DNA of 64,000 nt from assembly GCA_029255685.2 (NCBI GenBank), contig CM055314.2, forward strand, positions 11,402,059 through 11,466,058, given 5' to 3'. Positions 27,201 to 38,107 of the stretch are shown one piece after another; the first letter of the stretch is position 1; each line of letters begins with the position of its first letter. Made by a program: the position numbers and the translations under genes. This DNA is from Silene conica (lineage: Eukaryota > Streptophyta > Magnoliopsida > Caryophyllales > Caryophyllaceae). The notes under the pieces are model-generated. The model did not search any database. It saw nothing but the letters and a program-made list of their open reading frames with translations, and was not told the DNA's origin.

Positions 27201-29881
27201 GGAAGGGTGTAGGGTTGGATTAGGGGGATCCGCGGTAGCGGATCCTCCTAATCCAATCCTAAACCCTTTCCCATCCCTTTTTAGGAATACCCGGCCCCAT
27301 GGTTTTCACCCGTCCCCCAAAAAGGGTTCACGCGTCCCCATCTAGGGTGTCTTTTTGTTTTATTGTCGTTCGTATGTGAAGCAAGGGAAGGGTTTAGGGT
27401 TGGATTAGGGGGATCCGCGATAGCGGATCCTCCTAATCCAACCCTAAACCCTTTCCCGTATGGTTTTAGGAATACCCGGCCCTATGGTTTTCACCCGTCC
27501 CCCCAAAAAAGGGTTCACCCGTCCCCATTTAGGTTGTCTTTTTGTTTTATTGCCGTTCGTATGTGAAGCAAGGGAAGGGTTTAGGGTTGGATTAGGGGGA
27601 TCCGTGGTAGGGTGTCTTTTTGTTTTATTGTCATTCGTATGTGAAGCAAGGGAAGGGTTTAGGGTTGGATTAGGGGGATCCGCGGTAGTGGATCCTCCTA
27701 ATCCAACCCTAAACCCTTTCCCGTCTAGTTTTTGGAATACCCGGCCCTATGGTTTTCACCCGTCCCCCAAAAAAGGGTTCACCCGTCCCCATCTAGGTTG
27801 TCTTTTTGTTTTATTGTCGTTCGTATGTGAAGAAAAAGAAGGGTGTAGGGTTAGATTAGGGGGATCCGCGGTAGCGGATCCTCCTAATCCAACCCTAAAC
27901 CCTTTCCCATCCCTTTTTAGGAATACCCGGCCCCATGGTTTTCACCCGTCCCCCAAAAAGGGTTCACGCGTCCCCATCTAGGGTGTCTTTTTGTTTTATT
28001 GTCGTTCGTATGTGAAGCAAGGGAAGGGTTTAGGGTTGGATTAGGGGGATCCGCGGTAGCGGATCCACCTAATCCAACCCTAAACCCTTTCCCGTATGGT
28101 TTTAGGAATACCCGGCCCTATGGTTTTCACCCGTCCCCCCAAAAAAGGGTTCACCCGTCCCCATTTAGGTTGTCTTTTTGTTTTATTGCCGTTCGTATGT
28201 GAAGCAAGGGAAGGGTTTAGGGTTGGATTAGGGGGATCCGTGGTAGGGTGTCTTTTTGTTTTATTGCCATTCGTATGTGAAGCAAGGGAAGGGTTTAGGG
28301 TTGGATTAGGGGGATCCGCGGTAGTGGATCCTCCTAATCCAACCCTAAACCCTTTCCCGTCTAGTTTTTGGAATACCCGGCCCTATGGTTTTCACCCGTC
28401 CCCCAAAAAAGGGTTCACCCGTCCCCATCTAGGTTGTCTTTTTGTTTTATTGTCGTTCGTATGTGAAGGAAGGGAAGGGTGTAAGGTTGGATTAGGGGGA
28501 TCCGCGGTAGCGGATCCTCCTAATCCAACCCTAAACCCTTTCCCATCCCTTTTTAGGAATACCCGGCCCCATGGTTTTCACCCGTCCCCCAAAAAGGGTT
28601 CACGCGTCCCCATCTAGGGTGTCTTTTTGTTTTATTGTCGTTCGTATGTGAAGCAAGGGAAGGGTTTAGGGTTGGATTAGGGGGATCCGCGATCGCGGAT
28701 CCCCCTAATCCAACCCTAAACCCTTTCCCGTATGGTTTTAGGAATACCCGGCCCTATGGTTTTCACCCGTCCCCCAAAAAAGGGTTCACCCGTCCCCATT
28801 TAGGTTGTCTTTTTGTTTTATTGCCGTTCGTATGTGAAGCAAGGGAAGGGTTTAGGGTTGGATTAGGGGGATCCGTGGTAGGGTGTCTTTTTGTTTTATT
28901 GCCATTCGTATGTGAAGCAAGGGAAGAGTTTAGGGTTGGATTAGGGGGATCCGCGGTAGTGGATCCTCCTAATCCAACCCAAAACCCTTTCTCGTCTAGT
29001 TTTTGGAATACCCGGCCCTATGGTTTTCACCCGTCCCCCAAAAAAGGGTTCACCCGTCCCCATCTAGGTTGTCTTTTTGTTTTATTGTCGTTCGTATGTG
29101 AAGGAAGGGAAGGGTGTAGGGTTGTATTAGGGGGATCCGCGGTAGCGGATCCTCCTAATCCAACCCTAAATCCTTTCCCGTCCCGTTTTAGGAATACCCA
29201 GCTCCATGGTTTTCACCAGTCCCCCAAAAAAGGGTTCACGCGTCCCCATCTAGGGTGTCTTTTTGTTTTATTGCCGTTCGTATGTGAAGCAAGGGAAGGG
29301 TTTAGGGTTGGATTAGGGGGATCCGCGGTAGCGGATCCTCCTAATCCAACCCTAAACCCTTTCCCGTCTGGTTTTAGGAATTCCCGGCCCTATGGTTTTC
29401 ACCCGTCCCCCAAAAAAGGGTTCACCCGTCCCAATCTAGGTTGTCTTTTTGTTTTATTGTCGTTCGTATGTGAAGCAAGGGAAGGGTTTAGGGTTGGATT
29501 AGGGGATCCGCGGTAGCGGATCCTCCTAATCCAACCCTAAATCCTTTCCCGTCCCGTTTTAGGAATACCCAGCTCCATGGTTTTCACCCGTCCCCCAAAA
29601 AAGGGTTCACGCGTCCCCATCTAGGGTGTCTTTTTGTTTTATTGTCGTTCGTATGTGAAGCAAGGGAAGGGTTTAGGGTTGGATTAGGGGGATCCGCAGT
29701 AGCGGATCCTCCTAATCCAACCCTAAACCCTTTCCCGTCTGGTTTTAGGAATTCCCGGCCCTATGGTTTTCACCCGTCCCCCAAAAAAGGGTTCACGCGT
29801 CCCAATCTAGGGTGTCTTTTTGTTTTATTGTCGTTCGTATGTGAAGCAAGGGAAGGGTTTAGGGTTGGATTAGGGGGATCC
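24221..29881. repeat. Satellite tandem duplication, 2825 bp
   Basis: The sequence from 24221 recurs from 27046, with rare private variants kept in both copies, such as CCAATCCTAAACCC (24427 and 27252) and the GAAGAAAAAGAAGG arm (25010 and 27830). The second copy is 11 bp longer because the first has a shortened core at about 26490. The match ends near 29881. Confidence 0.82.
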
Positions 29882-31359
29882 GCGGTAGCGGATCCGCCTA
29901 ATCCAACCCTAAACCCTTTCCCGTATGGTTTTAGGAATACCCGGCCCTATGGTTTTCACCCGTCCCCCAAAAAAGGGTTCGCCCGTCCCCATCTAGGTTG
30001 TCTTTTTGTTTTATTGTCGTTCGTATGTGAAGCAAGGGAAGGGTTTAGGGTTGGATTAGGGGAATCCGTGGTAGCGGATCCGCCTAATCCAACCCTAAAC
30101 CCTTCCCGTCCCGTTAGCAAGGGAAGGGTTTAGGGTTGGATTACTGGGATCTGCGGTAGCGGATCCTCCTAATCCAACCCTAAACCCATTTCCCGTCCCG
30201 TGTTAGGAATACCCGGCCCCATGGTTTTCACCCGTCCCCCCAAAAAAGGGTTCACCCGTCCCCATCTAGGGTGTCTTTTTGTTTTATTGCCATTCGTATG
30301 TGAAGCAAGGGAAGGGTTTAAGGTTGGATTAGGGGGATCCGCGGTAGTGGATCCTCCTAATCCAACCCTAAACCCTTTCCCGTCTGGTTTTTGGAATACC
30401 CGGCCCTATGGTTTTCACCCGTCCCCCAAAAAAGGGATCACCCGTCCCCATCTAGGTTGTCTTTTTTTTTTATTGCCGTTCGTATGTGAAGGAAGGGAAG
30501 GGTAGTGTAGGGTTAAATTAGGGGGATCCAACCCTAAACCCTTTCCCATCCCGTTTTAGGAATACCAGGCCCCATGGTTTTCACCCGTCCCCCAAAAAAG
30601 GGTTCACCCGTCCCCATCTAGGGTGTCTTTTTGTTATATTGTCGTTCGTATGTGAAGCAAGGGAATGGTTTAGGGTTGGATTAGGAGGATCCGCGGTAGC
30701 GGATCCGCCTAATCCAACCCTAAACCCTTTCCCGTCCCGTTTTAGGAATACCTGGCCCCATGGTTTTCACCCGTCCCCCAAAAAAGGGTTCACGCGTCCC
30801 CATCTAGGGTGTCTTTTTGTTTTATTGTCGTTCGTATGTGAAGCAAGGGAAGGGTTTAGGGTTGGATTAGGGGGATCCGCGGTAGCGGATCCTCTTAATC
30901 CAACCCTAAACCCTTTCCCGTATGGTTTTAGGAATACCCGGCCCTATGGTTTTCACCCGTCCCCCAAAAAAGGGTTCACCCGTGCCCATCTAGGTTGTCT
31001 TTTTATTTTATTGCCGTTCGTATGTGAAGCAAGGGAAGGGTTTAGGGTTGGATTAGGGGGATCCGTGGTAGCGGATCCGCCTAATCCAACCCTAAACCCT
31101 TCCCGTCCCGTTAGCAAGGGAAGGGTTTAGGGTTGGATTACGGGGATCTGCGGTAGCGGATCCTCCTAATCCAACCCTAAACCCTTTTCCCGTCCCGTGT
31201 TAGGAATACCCGGCCCCATGGTTTTCACCCGTCCCCCCAAAAAAGGGTTCACCCGTCCCCATCTAGGGTGTCTTTTTGTTTTATTGCCATTCGTATGTGA
31301 AGCAAGGGAAGGGTTTAGGGTTGGATTAGGGGGATCCGCGGTAGTGGATCCTCCTAATC

Positions 31360-32353
31360 ACCACCACCCCACGACTATCAGCCATGTCAAACACCGCTCC
31401 CAACACCACTCTCAACCCCTGACTTCACTAATGGCGCCACCAGGCTCGCCTCTGAGCCGCGGTGGTTCCTGTAGTGGAGCCAGTGGCCGTCAAACACCAA
31501 CCACGACACCAAACTACCCCACAAAAACCGGCATCCCCACAAACTACTCTGATTTAACGCCATTAACACCTTTAACGAATCATATCACAAAACTGTCACT
31601 AAACCCCACGAACCACCGTGAAAACAACCACCCAGAAACCCTAACCACCCACTATCTAAAAACCTTATAACCCAGACTTAACGTACCCAGTATCTTAATC
31701 GAATTAAGACCCAATTCACTCGGTCACAACCTGTTCTGAAAACGCATTTTGAAAGTTCCTAACACCACGACAAAACAGTCACAGACGGTGGTCAACGGTG
31801 GTCAAAGACGTTTATACTATGGTCCATCCACGACTACTGAACACCCTAGATCATCATTACTTAGAATTCAGGACCTATGAACATGGTTATACGATTATAA
31901 ACTGCGGATTAAAAGAATGCATACAGCGAAAAACAGGGGAAAAACGAAAGGAACTGGTGAACGTACCCTCTTTATGGTGTAAACGAACCACCGTCGACCT
32001 CCCTAGACCACCGTGAGACCTTCCTTCCTTAACCCTTGCAGTGTCGGCAACAGATGTAGGCGTGTGATTTGTGTAGATTAGGGTAAAAATAGGTCTGAGC
32101 TTTAGCCTTTTATAAGGCGGCAGGGACTCAATTCTGGTGTTTGGTTACTTTGTGTTATTGTGTCATTATGGGCTGTTTTATTGCACGCCTAACGAGGCCG
32201 AAACGTGTACTTAGAACTCGAACCCGACATTACACTACTAACATATAAACGTGTTCGATAAATTAATTATCGAATAAACGTTCGAATATTTTCTACACGA
32301 CAACATAATATTAAATATTAAAATAAAAATACGATAAAATACGGAGTATTACA
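31360..32353 (-). repeat. Truncated 3' LTR of the outer chromovirus
   Basis: In element orientation the LTR begins TGTAATACTCCG at 32353, directly after a polypurine tract. It resembles the younger chromovirus LTR (the region around GCACGCCTAACGAGGCC aligns with GCACGCCAATCGAGGCC), and a TATAAAA lies at 32108-32114 on the minus strand. It stops against satellite DNA at 31359 without the expected GTTACA terminus, so roughly half of a normal 2.2-kb LTR is missing. An open frame across the junction (31197-31670) has no coding features. Confidence 0.75.
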
Positions 32354-32366
32354 GTCTTCCCTCCTT
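32354..32366 (-). other. Polypurine tract of the outer chromovirus
   Basis: On the minus strand the sequence AAGGAGGGAAGAC lies immediately before the LTR start TGTAATAC. It is identical to the tract of the young chromovirus at 40531-40543. It would prime plus-strand DNA synthesis. Confidence 0.8.
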
Positions 32367-32541
32367 AAAATGAATTTCGTCCCGAAGTTCACCATCCCAT
32401 GGTCAAAGACTGGTCACAAGGCACATTATGAACACAAAGAGTGACATCCTTTAACATCAAAAAAACTAATAAGAGTACTCTAAAACACGTAATGTCACAT
32501 TCTACCCTCCTAAAAAGAAAGTTACGACCTCGTAACATACC

Positions 32542-32941
32542 TTAATTAAACAGCTCAGGATACTTCTCCCTCATCGAAAACTCAGTCTCCCAAGTAGCCT
32601 CCTCGACGTTATGATTAGTCCACAAAACTTTCACGAGCGCGGTCTCCCCATTCCTGGTTTTCCTCACCTTCCTGTCAAGGATCTCTTTGGGTCTCTCCTC
32701 ATAGGTCAACTGCTCATCGACCTCAATGACCTCATGATCAAGGATATGCGAAGGGTCACTGATATATCTCCTCAGTTGCCATACGTGGAACACGTTATGC
32801 ACTCTGGATAGAGCTGGAGGTAGGGCTAGTCGATAAGCTACCTCACCAACTCTCTCCAAGATCTCAAAAGGTCCAATGAACTTCTGACTCAACTTGCCCC
32901 TCTGGCCAAACCCCATTACTCCTCGCATAGGTGACACCTTC
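32542..32941 (-). pseudogene. Outer chromovirus pol 3' end: integrase C-terminus and chromodomain
   Basis: The minus-strand frame starts at the insertion point 32941 and reads KVSPMRGVMGFGQRGKLSQK, FIGPFEILERVGEVAYRLALP and then a chromodomain with LVKVLWTNHNVEEATWE, ending with a stop at 32542. This matches the end of the young element's polyprotein almost residue for residue, as GPF/Y-type integrase C-terminus followed by chromodomain. Chromodomains of this group are thought to steer integration to methylated-histone heterochromatin. The remaining upstream coding sequence lies at 62240-64000. The extra frame to 33000 reads into the inserted LTR and is not part of the gene. Confidence 0.9.
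32937..32941. other. Left target-site duplication CCTTC of the gag-only element
   Basis: CCTTC lies just before the TGATGCG LTR start at 32942 and recurs at 62240-62244 just after the LTR end GGTATCA. The five-base direct repeat proves that the whole block between is one original insertion into the outer pol, later expanded. Confidence 0.95.
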
Positions 32942-33384
32942 TGATGCGTGCCTATTTTATGATGTTTTACATCTATTTTTACACGCATTTTGTCGCTCAT
33001 TTACTATGTTTTAGCATATATTTCCCAACAATTGTCTACTTTCGTATTTTTATGCTCTTTTGCAGATTTATGCGGAAAAGGGATGATTTTATACCAAATT
33101 TATGCCCTCGGGATTTTTCATGACTAAGGACAAGAAGGAACGAAGCCTAGCGCACATTTCAAGGCCTGAAGATAGCTTTAACAAGCAAAGAATCGATCCA
33201 CGATGTTGCATCCTGTTTCAAATGGCTATATCTCGAGTTATAGAGCTGATAATGGAGTGACTCCAGTTGGAGGTGAAAGCGTATCCTCTAAGCTTTCCAA
33301 CGCCGCAAGAATCGCTTCATTACGATAAGTAACGAAGAAATGGCAGCTGTTTTAAGATCGACGCGCGCTGCAGTCCCGACAGGA

Positions 33385-33417
33385 GGTCGACCGACCTACT
33401 AATTGGGTCGACCGACC
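33385..33417. repeat. Paired 12-bp dyad sites, LTR1 (first pair)
   Basis: GGTCGACCGACC at 33385-33396, 9-bp spacer, GGTCGACCGACC at 33406-33417. The start-to-start distance is 21 bp, as at every other pair. It lies about 75 bp upstream of the TATA-like element. Equivalent pairs: 51167-51199 (LTR2), 56502-56534 (LTR3), 61065-61097 (LTR4). Confidence 0.9.
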
Positions 33418-33490
33418 TCAGCGCTGACCCAGAAGTTTCCGCGAAGCCCATTAAAGTGTTTAGGTCATTAGGAAACTCTTTATTTCCGCC

Positions 33491-33498
33491 TATTTAAG
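33491..33498 (+). promoter_or_regulatory. TATA-like element in LTR1
   Basis: TATTTAAG preceded by CCGCC, about 160 bp before an AATAAA signal (33650-33655). The same arrangement occurs in LTR2 (51272-51279, AATAAA 51431-51436), LTR3 and LTR4. Promoter function is inferred from sequence and position only. Confidence 0.55.
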
Positions 33499-33938
33499 CT
33501 AAATTACGGGATTAGGGTTATTCATTCAGTTTTTAATCAAGTTTTCTATCATAGAGTTAGATTCTAGTTTTAGTTTTAATCTTTCAATAATTATCAAACA
33601 CTTTTCTTTAGTTTTGTTCATTGTAATCATCAATCTTTCCAGGATACTCAATAAAGTTGGTTCTTTCCTTCCTTAATCCATTGTTTCCGGTAATTCCTTT
33701 CTTAATTTCAGTTTTAATATTGTTCTTATTTTAGAATTATTAGTATCCGGTTTAAGTTAGAATCCCAAGCCTTTATTATTATTGCATGTTTAGATTGATG
33801 TTCTTTTATAATTTCCATGTTTATTCCTGTTTTTATTGTTGTTTCAATAGTTATGAGTAGCTAATTTCATATGTTAGGATGTAGGGAGTAAATATGCGAA
33901 GGTAGTATAAATTCCGAATCGACATGTTGCAGGGTGGA

Positions 33939-33971
33939 GGTCGGCCGACCGGGCTAGCTGGTCGGTGGACC
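33939..33971. repeat. Paired 12-bp dyad sites, LTR1 (second pair)
   Basis: GGTCGGCCGACC, 9-bp spacer GGGCTAGCT, then GGTCGGTGGACC (one base off consensus). Equivalent pairs: 51719-51751, 57054-57086 and 61618-61650. LTR2 and LTR3 carry GGTCAGCCGACC in the first site and LTR4 has one change in the second. Confidence 0.88.
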
Positions 33972-34565
33972 GACACGCGTATGTATTCTGTTTCGCTTTA
34001 ATTTGTAGACTATAATAACCTACAATGAGACCAAAAGGAGACTTGTAGGACGTTATTAATGACCTACCCAAGATTGAGAGATATGGGAAGGGCATTGGTT
34101 TACTTCTTAAGACGGCTAGGTTACTTAAGACTGAAAGGTATGTGACCTAGAATTTAGGAATCGCGCTTATTGTTGACACCCAATAATTGTGAGACCTAGG
34201 AACTAATAACATAGGCCGAAAGGAGCTATTAGGTAGCATAGACCTAAAGGATATGTTACACCCCTTACGCGACTGCAATACATGTTGACTTAGGATTTAT
34301 ATTATCTTAGCTGTTTATTACCCAAACATCCTATCATCTCTTTTATTATAATTTTATTCTCATCTTTATTTACTTGTTTTACCTTATTCTTAGATTTAGT
34401 AACAACCAATCAAAACACCCCTCTTTTTATTATTTTATAGATTAAAAATTAGCAAACGGAATTAACCTTGTCTCTCTGTGGTTCGACCCTTACTATCACT
34501 ATCTATAGTTTTAGTTTGGTTTATAAATTTTATGTTTGACACCCACAACGACAGGTATCAAATTT

Positions 34566-34582
34566 TGGCGCCGTTGCCGGGG
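34566..34582 (+). other. Primer binding site (tRNA-Asp), internal region 1
   Basis: TGGCGCCGTTGCCGGGG lies 5 bp after LTR1. It is complementary to the 3' end of plant tRNA-Asp including CCA, the usual primer for Athila/Tat-type elements. Repeated at 52346-52362 and 57681-57697. Confidence 0.92.
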
Positions 34583-34625
34583 AGACGGTATAATTTTGTT
34601 TGTTAGTTTTTAGTTTATTTCCCTT

Positions 34626-34653
34626 GTCTTAAGGAACTTCGGTTCCTTAAGAC
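34626..34653 (+). other. cUUCGg tetraloop hairpin in the leader, copy 1
   Basis: GTCTTAAGGAAC-TTCG-GTTCCTTAAGAC forms a perfect 12-bp stem closed by C-UUCG-G, the exceptionally stable tetraloop. It sits about 45 bp downstream of the PBS and about 85 bp upstream of the gag ATG. Identical copies lie at 52406-52433 and 57741-57768. Position in the leader suggests a packaging or dimerisation signal; this is inference. Confidence 0.9.
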
Positions 34654-35008
34654 CGTTACTTACCTTTTCTTCTAGTTTTGTTTTAGAAGTCAGGTTTTTA
34701 AGAGGAAGACTTGAGTACTCTCAGTGCTATTACGATCATGTCTACTATTTCTGATAATCTTCATCCAGCAGCACACCACCTTCCACAGGGATTTACTCTC
34801 CCCTTTGAAATTCATCTCTCCTATATCGAATTGGTGGAGCAAAAACAGTTTGCAGGTCTACCGGATGAAGATCCTTTGAAGCATTTGGAGCTATTTACAG
34901 ATTATTGTTGTTTCATACCCGTACCGGCGGGAGAGGCGCAAGATGAGGTTAAGGAGAAGTTGTTTCGTTTCTCCTTGAAAGATTCTGCGCGTGAATGGAT
35001 TCGTCACC

Positions 35009-35013
35009 TTGAT
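35009..35013. other. Target-site duplication TTGAT of the solo LTR (left)
   Basis: TTGAT precedes the LTR start at 35014 and is repeated at 37475-37479 right after the LTR end. In uninterrupted gag copies the same codons occur once (CACCTTGATAGGG). Confidence 0.95.
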
Positions 35014-37474
35014 TGTAATACCCGTATTTTAGCCTCGGTCAACGGTAGTCAAACCGTGTTTTATACAAGTATTTCAAAGGGAATGTTTACAAAGTATTTT
35101 ATGTAAACTATTATTATTTTATAAATCGTATTTCTACGATTAGTTGTTATTTCATAATCGTTTTATATTTGATTATCTTCTCGTAAAATGACATTTCATT
35201 TGTATTTCTTTAATTTTATATTTCCTATTTATATTTATTTCTCATCTATAAGTAGTTTATTTATTTAAGTCGTAATTGTATTTAAATCCTATTTTTTTAT
35301 ATATTCTTACGTAATGGCTAATATTTCTAATAACTCTAAGTTTATATAATTTAAATAAATTAAAAACTTAATTGCCTTATTTTCTTTTTACTCTCTTATT
35401 CATCGTTCTTCATAAAATAACCTACCATATAATTTCCTTTGTTTTATTTCTTATAACCCTAATTACACACTACATCCAACCCTAACTACGTTACTTGCCT
35501 CCAACCAAAACTGTTTTGCTCTCCTTCTTTCCCTTCTTCTTCCTTGCTCTTACGTCCTACTATATTCCCTTTCCAAGTCCCTTTAGTTGTTCTAACCATC
35601 GTTTTATCAAGGTACGTCCTACTACATCGTTTTATCACTTCGTGTATCGTTTTATTATTTGTGACGGTCTTATTTATGTACTTGTTGAGCCGTTTATATC
35701 TGAACCATAGGATTGAGACTAGACCGAACCCTAGAAGAGAGGATGACCACACGGACCTAGACCTTGGCCGTGACCAACCACCGTGTGGGTGGTGGTTGGG
35801 TTGAAAACAAAAACAGGGGCAGGTTGTTTCTATCGTTGGTGACATGCATATTAGGGCAGGATTTTACGGTGGCTTGGAAGGCGGCAAGTGGTGGCCGAAA
35901 GGTGGGTGTTGTGGGTGGTAGAGTAGGTTAGTGAATGGGATCCTTAGTGGTGGCCGTGGGTGGCTTGGGTGATGGCAGTGAGGTGTTTAACGGAGCGTGG
36001 TGGGTTGGCGCGTTTACGAAAACAGAGTATGCGAGTGGTATACCGACAGTTTAAGGAAGTTTTTGTGGCTGCTGTAGTGGCTTCGGGCGGTGGATAAAGG
36101 GTGGAGGTATTAGCGTGTAGTTTTTAGTTATGGTTAGGGGCCAGCGGCGGTGGTTGTGGGTGACCAGGTTGGCGGTGGGTGAGTCTTGAAGTTGGCTGTT
36201 GAGGGCTGTGTTTTGCGTGTTTTGACGTGCTGCGTGTTTGATTAGTAGCGTGTTTGATTAGTAGTATTAATATTATATGTAGTTGGTTATTGGCATTGAC
36301 TTTGCCGTGTATTAGTATGATTATTATTATTATTATTAATAATAATATTGTTGTTTATGTTATTATTAGTAATAAGTATGTTTAGTATTATTGGTAATAT
36401 TGTTCATAATAATTAATTATTAAGTTGTTAAGTAATTTTAGTATACAAGAATGTGACGGTTATCAATAGTTCGATAATATTTTCTATGTTCGATTATTAA
36501 TGGAGGTAGTCATGTTTGGTACGGTCTCGTTATGCGTAGTATATTATTTAAATTATTAATTTGAATAATTGACATATTATATTAGTTGCATAATTGTATT
36601 AGTTAGTAATTACGTATATTATATTGTTAGGTGACGCTTTTGAAGTGGCAGTATTCTATTTACTCGCTGGCTTGTTTTTGGACTATATTGTTATCCTGGT
36701 AGGTTACACTGTCACTATACTACTGTTACGTGTTATGAACGGATGTTGGGTGTATGATATAGATGATGAGAATGAATGATATGAGGATGGTATATGATTA
36801 TGAGTAATTATTATTACTGTTGCATTGACAAGTATGATTACTATTATTGTTGCATTCATGAGCATGGCATATGCATTGGATACGGATTTGAGATGATGAG
36901 ATATTATTGGGCCCAGGCTAGTTCAGCAGGACTAGACCTGGTGACCTCAGCTGTTATGCTGGTGTTCGGCGACGGCCGATTATAGTCTGCCGGGAGGTTC
37001 GGTATGGCTGGGTGTTACGGGTTTGAGATTGAGATTTGTGATTGAGAATGAGATTGAGATAGAGCTCGAGCATATCATTGCATTTGCATATCATCATTGT
37101 TGCATTATTTATTATTGTGTATTCCTACTCAACCGCGAGGTTGACAGTGTATTCGTGTGCACCTACGATGATCCGGAATGGGGAGTAGATTCTACAGGTC
37201 AGAGACAGATGAGCTAGGAGATGGGGAAGGATTGTGAGATGCATACTTTGGACCGACTTAGAATTATATCACATCTAGAGAAGTCATCAGTTGTATTTTC
37301 TTTTCCGTTATGTAGTAACTGTAATAACCAAAAGTTTAAATTTTATCAGTTTCATATAAAGTACTTTGGTTGTTTTACTTTGTTATTCACTACCTCGGAC
37401 ATTCCGAGATGGTAACAACTCTATTTATTTGAGAATGTCTTGCTAAAGGCTTTTAAATAAATGGGGGTGTTACA
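35014..37474 (+). mobile_element. Chromovirus solo LTR, 2461 bp
   Basis: Begins TGTAATACCCGTATTTTAGC and ends AAATAAATGGGGGTGTTACA, with 5-bp TSDs. Both ends match the LTR ends of the young chromovirus at 38108-48080 read in element orientation, so it belongs to the same or a sister family in the opposite orientation. No second LTR or internal region is present, so it is the product of LTR-LTR recombination. The interior is AT-rich with TTA/ATT runs around 36310-36420 and no coding content; short open frames here are chance. Confidence 0.92.
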
Positions 37475-37986
37475 TTGATAGGGTAGCGGCTAGAGTTACA
37501 GATTGGACATCTCTGGCATTGGCTTTCTACAAACAGTACATTTCGCCAGCGAAAACCAATGCTTTGAGAATTCAAATCTCAAATTTCCAGCAAGGACCCG
37601 ATGAGAAATTTCATGAAGCGTGGGCCCGTTTTAAGAAGTTGGTTCGATCCGTTCCTCACCACGGCTTGGAGGAGTGGTACCTTTGCGACCGATTCTATAA
37701 CTCTTTGTATGATGACTACAGAGCCATCCTTGATTCGGCTACAAATGGTAGTTTTTATAATGTAGCTTATGATAAGGGTTGGGATATTATTGAGGAGATG
37801 ATGGTTCAGAGAGCTGAAAATGGAAATTCACTGAAAACAAGTATTGAAATAAGTCATGTTGCCGCACTTGAAACATCCAATAACACCCGTTCCGAAGAAC
37901 TCGAGAAAGCTTATGAGGGACCAACCCCAAAGGATGATTCTGCCGTAGTTCAGAACGAAGAAATTGATCCCGTGCACAGGTCAGAA

Positions 37987-38019
37987 GGTCGACCGACCAC
38001 AACATCAGGTCGACCGACC
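37987..38019. repeat. Paired 12-bp dyad sites in gag copy 1
   Basis: Two GGTCGACCGACC sites separated by ACAACATCA, coding GRPT-x3-GRPT. A further pair began at 38080-38091 with its partner at 38101, and that partner was split by the young chromovirus (TCGAC target inside GGTCGACC). In gag copies 2 and 3 this last pair has lost exactly one 21-bp unit. Confidence 0.9.
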
Positions 38020-38102
38020 TCGACACCTGACGTGAGATTAGTTTCTGAAAAACAGAAAAATTCCGATAATAAAGCGTCTGGTCGACCGACCGCTATACCA
38101 GG

Positions 38103-38107
38103 TCGAC
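38103..38107. other. Target-site duplication TCGAC of the young chromovirus (left)
   Basis: TCGAC precedes the element start TGTAACACC at 38108 and recurs at 48081-48085 immediately after ATTACA. The target lies inside one of the GGTCG..CGACC sites of gag copy 1. Confidence 0.95.

Larger units (their letters stand above)
1..31359. repeat. Palindrome-bearing satellite array (about 186-bp monomer)
   Basis: A continuous tandem array fills the first 31.4 kb and extends past the left edge. Each full monomer has a T-rich spacer beginning CTAGGGTGTCTTTTTG, a left arm with AGGGTTTAGGG, a BamHI-type core (GGATCCGC-GGTA-GCGGATCC), a right arm that is the inverse of the left, and a C-rich linker ending in CCGTCCCCAT. 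Spacing of successive CTAGGGTGTC marks at 3611, 3797 and 3983 is 186 bp. Dividing array length by monomer length gives on the order of 170 units, some shortened. Because 186 is divisible by 3, long open frames appear on both strands; they are a by-product. No other element interrupts the array. A subtelomeric or other heterochromatic location is inferred only from the telomere-like motif. Confidence 0.97.
32942..34560 (+). repeat. LTR1 of the gag-only element
   Basis: Starts TGATGCGTGCC and ends GGTATCA, 1619 bp. A TATA-like TATTTAAG lies at 33491-33498 and AATAAA at 33650-33655, giving a plausible U3-R-U5 order with transcription starting near 33525. Two paired GGTCG..CGACC sites lie at 33385-33417 and 33939-33971. 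It carries the most private substitutions of the four LTRs. Confidence 0.93.

Noticed and set aside
216-31130. Many open frames of 60-431 codons on both strands in the first 31 kb
   Set aside because: They are the same 62-codon satellite peptide, start at TTG/GTG codons rather than ATG, exist because 186 is divisible by 3, and show no domain.
1-31359. True telomere array
   Set aside because: Only about 12 bases of telomere-like sequence occur per arm, embedded in a 186-bp unit and in both orientations; no (TTTAGGG)n run is present.
1-31359. CRISPR-like array (repeat plus spacer)
   Set aside because: Spacers between palindromes are themselves repeats, unit length is far too long and the context is plant nuclear DNA.
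31197-31670. Open frame of 157 codons crossing the satellite/LTR joint
   Set aside because: Half is satellite and half low-complexity CCA-rich LTR; a chance fusion.
33501-33520. GGGATTAGGGTTATTC in the LTR as a fragment of the satellite
   Set aside because: Only about 10 bases resemble the satellite arm; no extended similarity.
35014-37474. Independent DNA transposon in gag copy 1
   Set aside because: The TGTAA...TTACA ends and 5-bp TSD match chromovirus LTR ends closely; it is a solo LTR.
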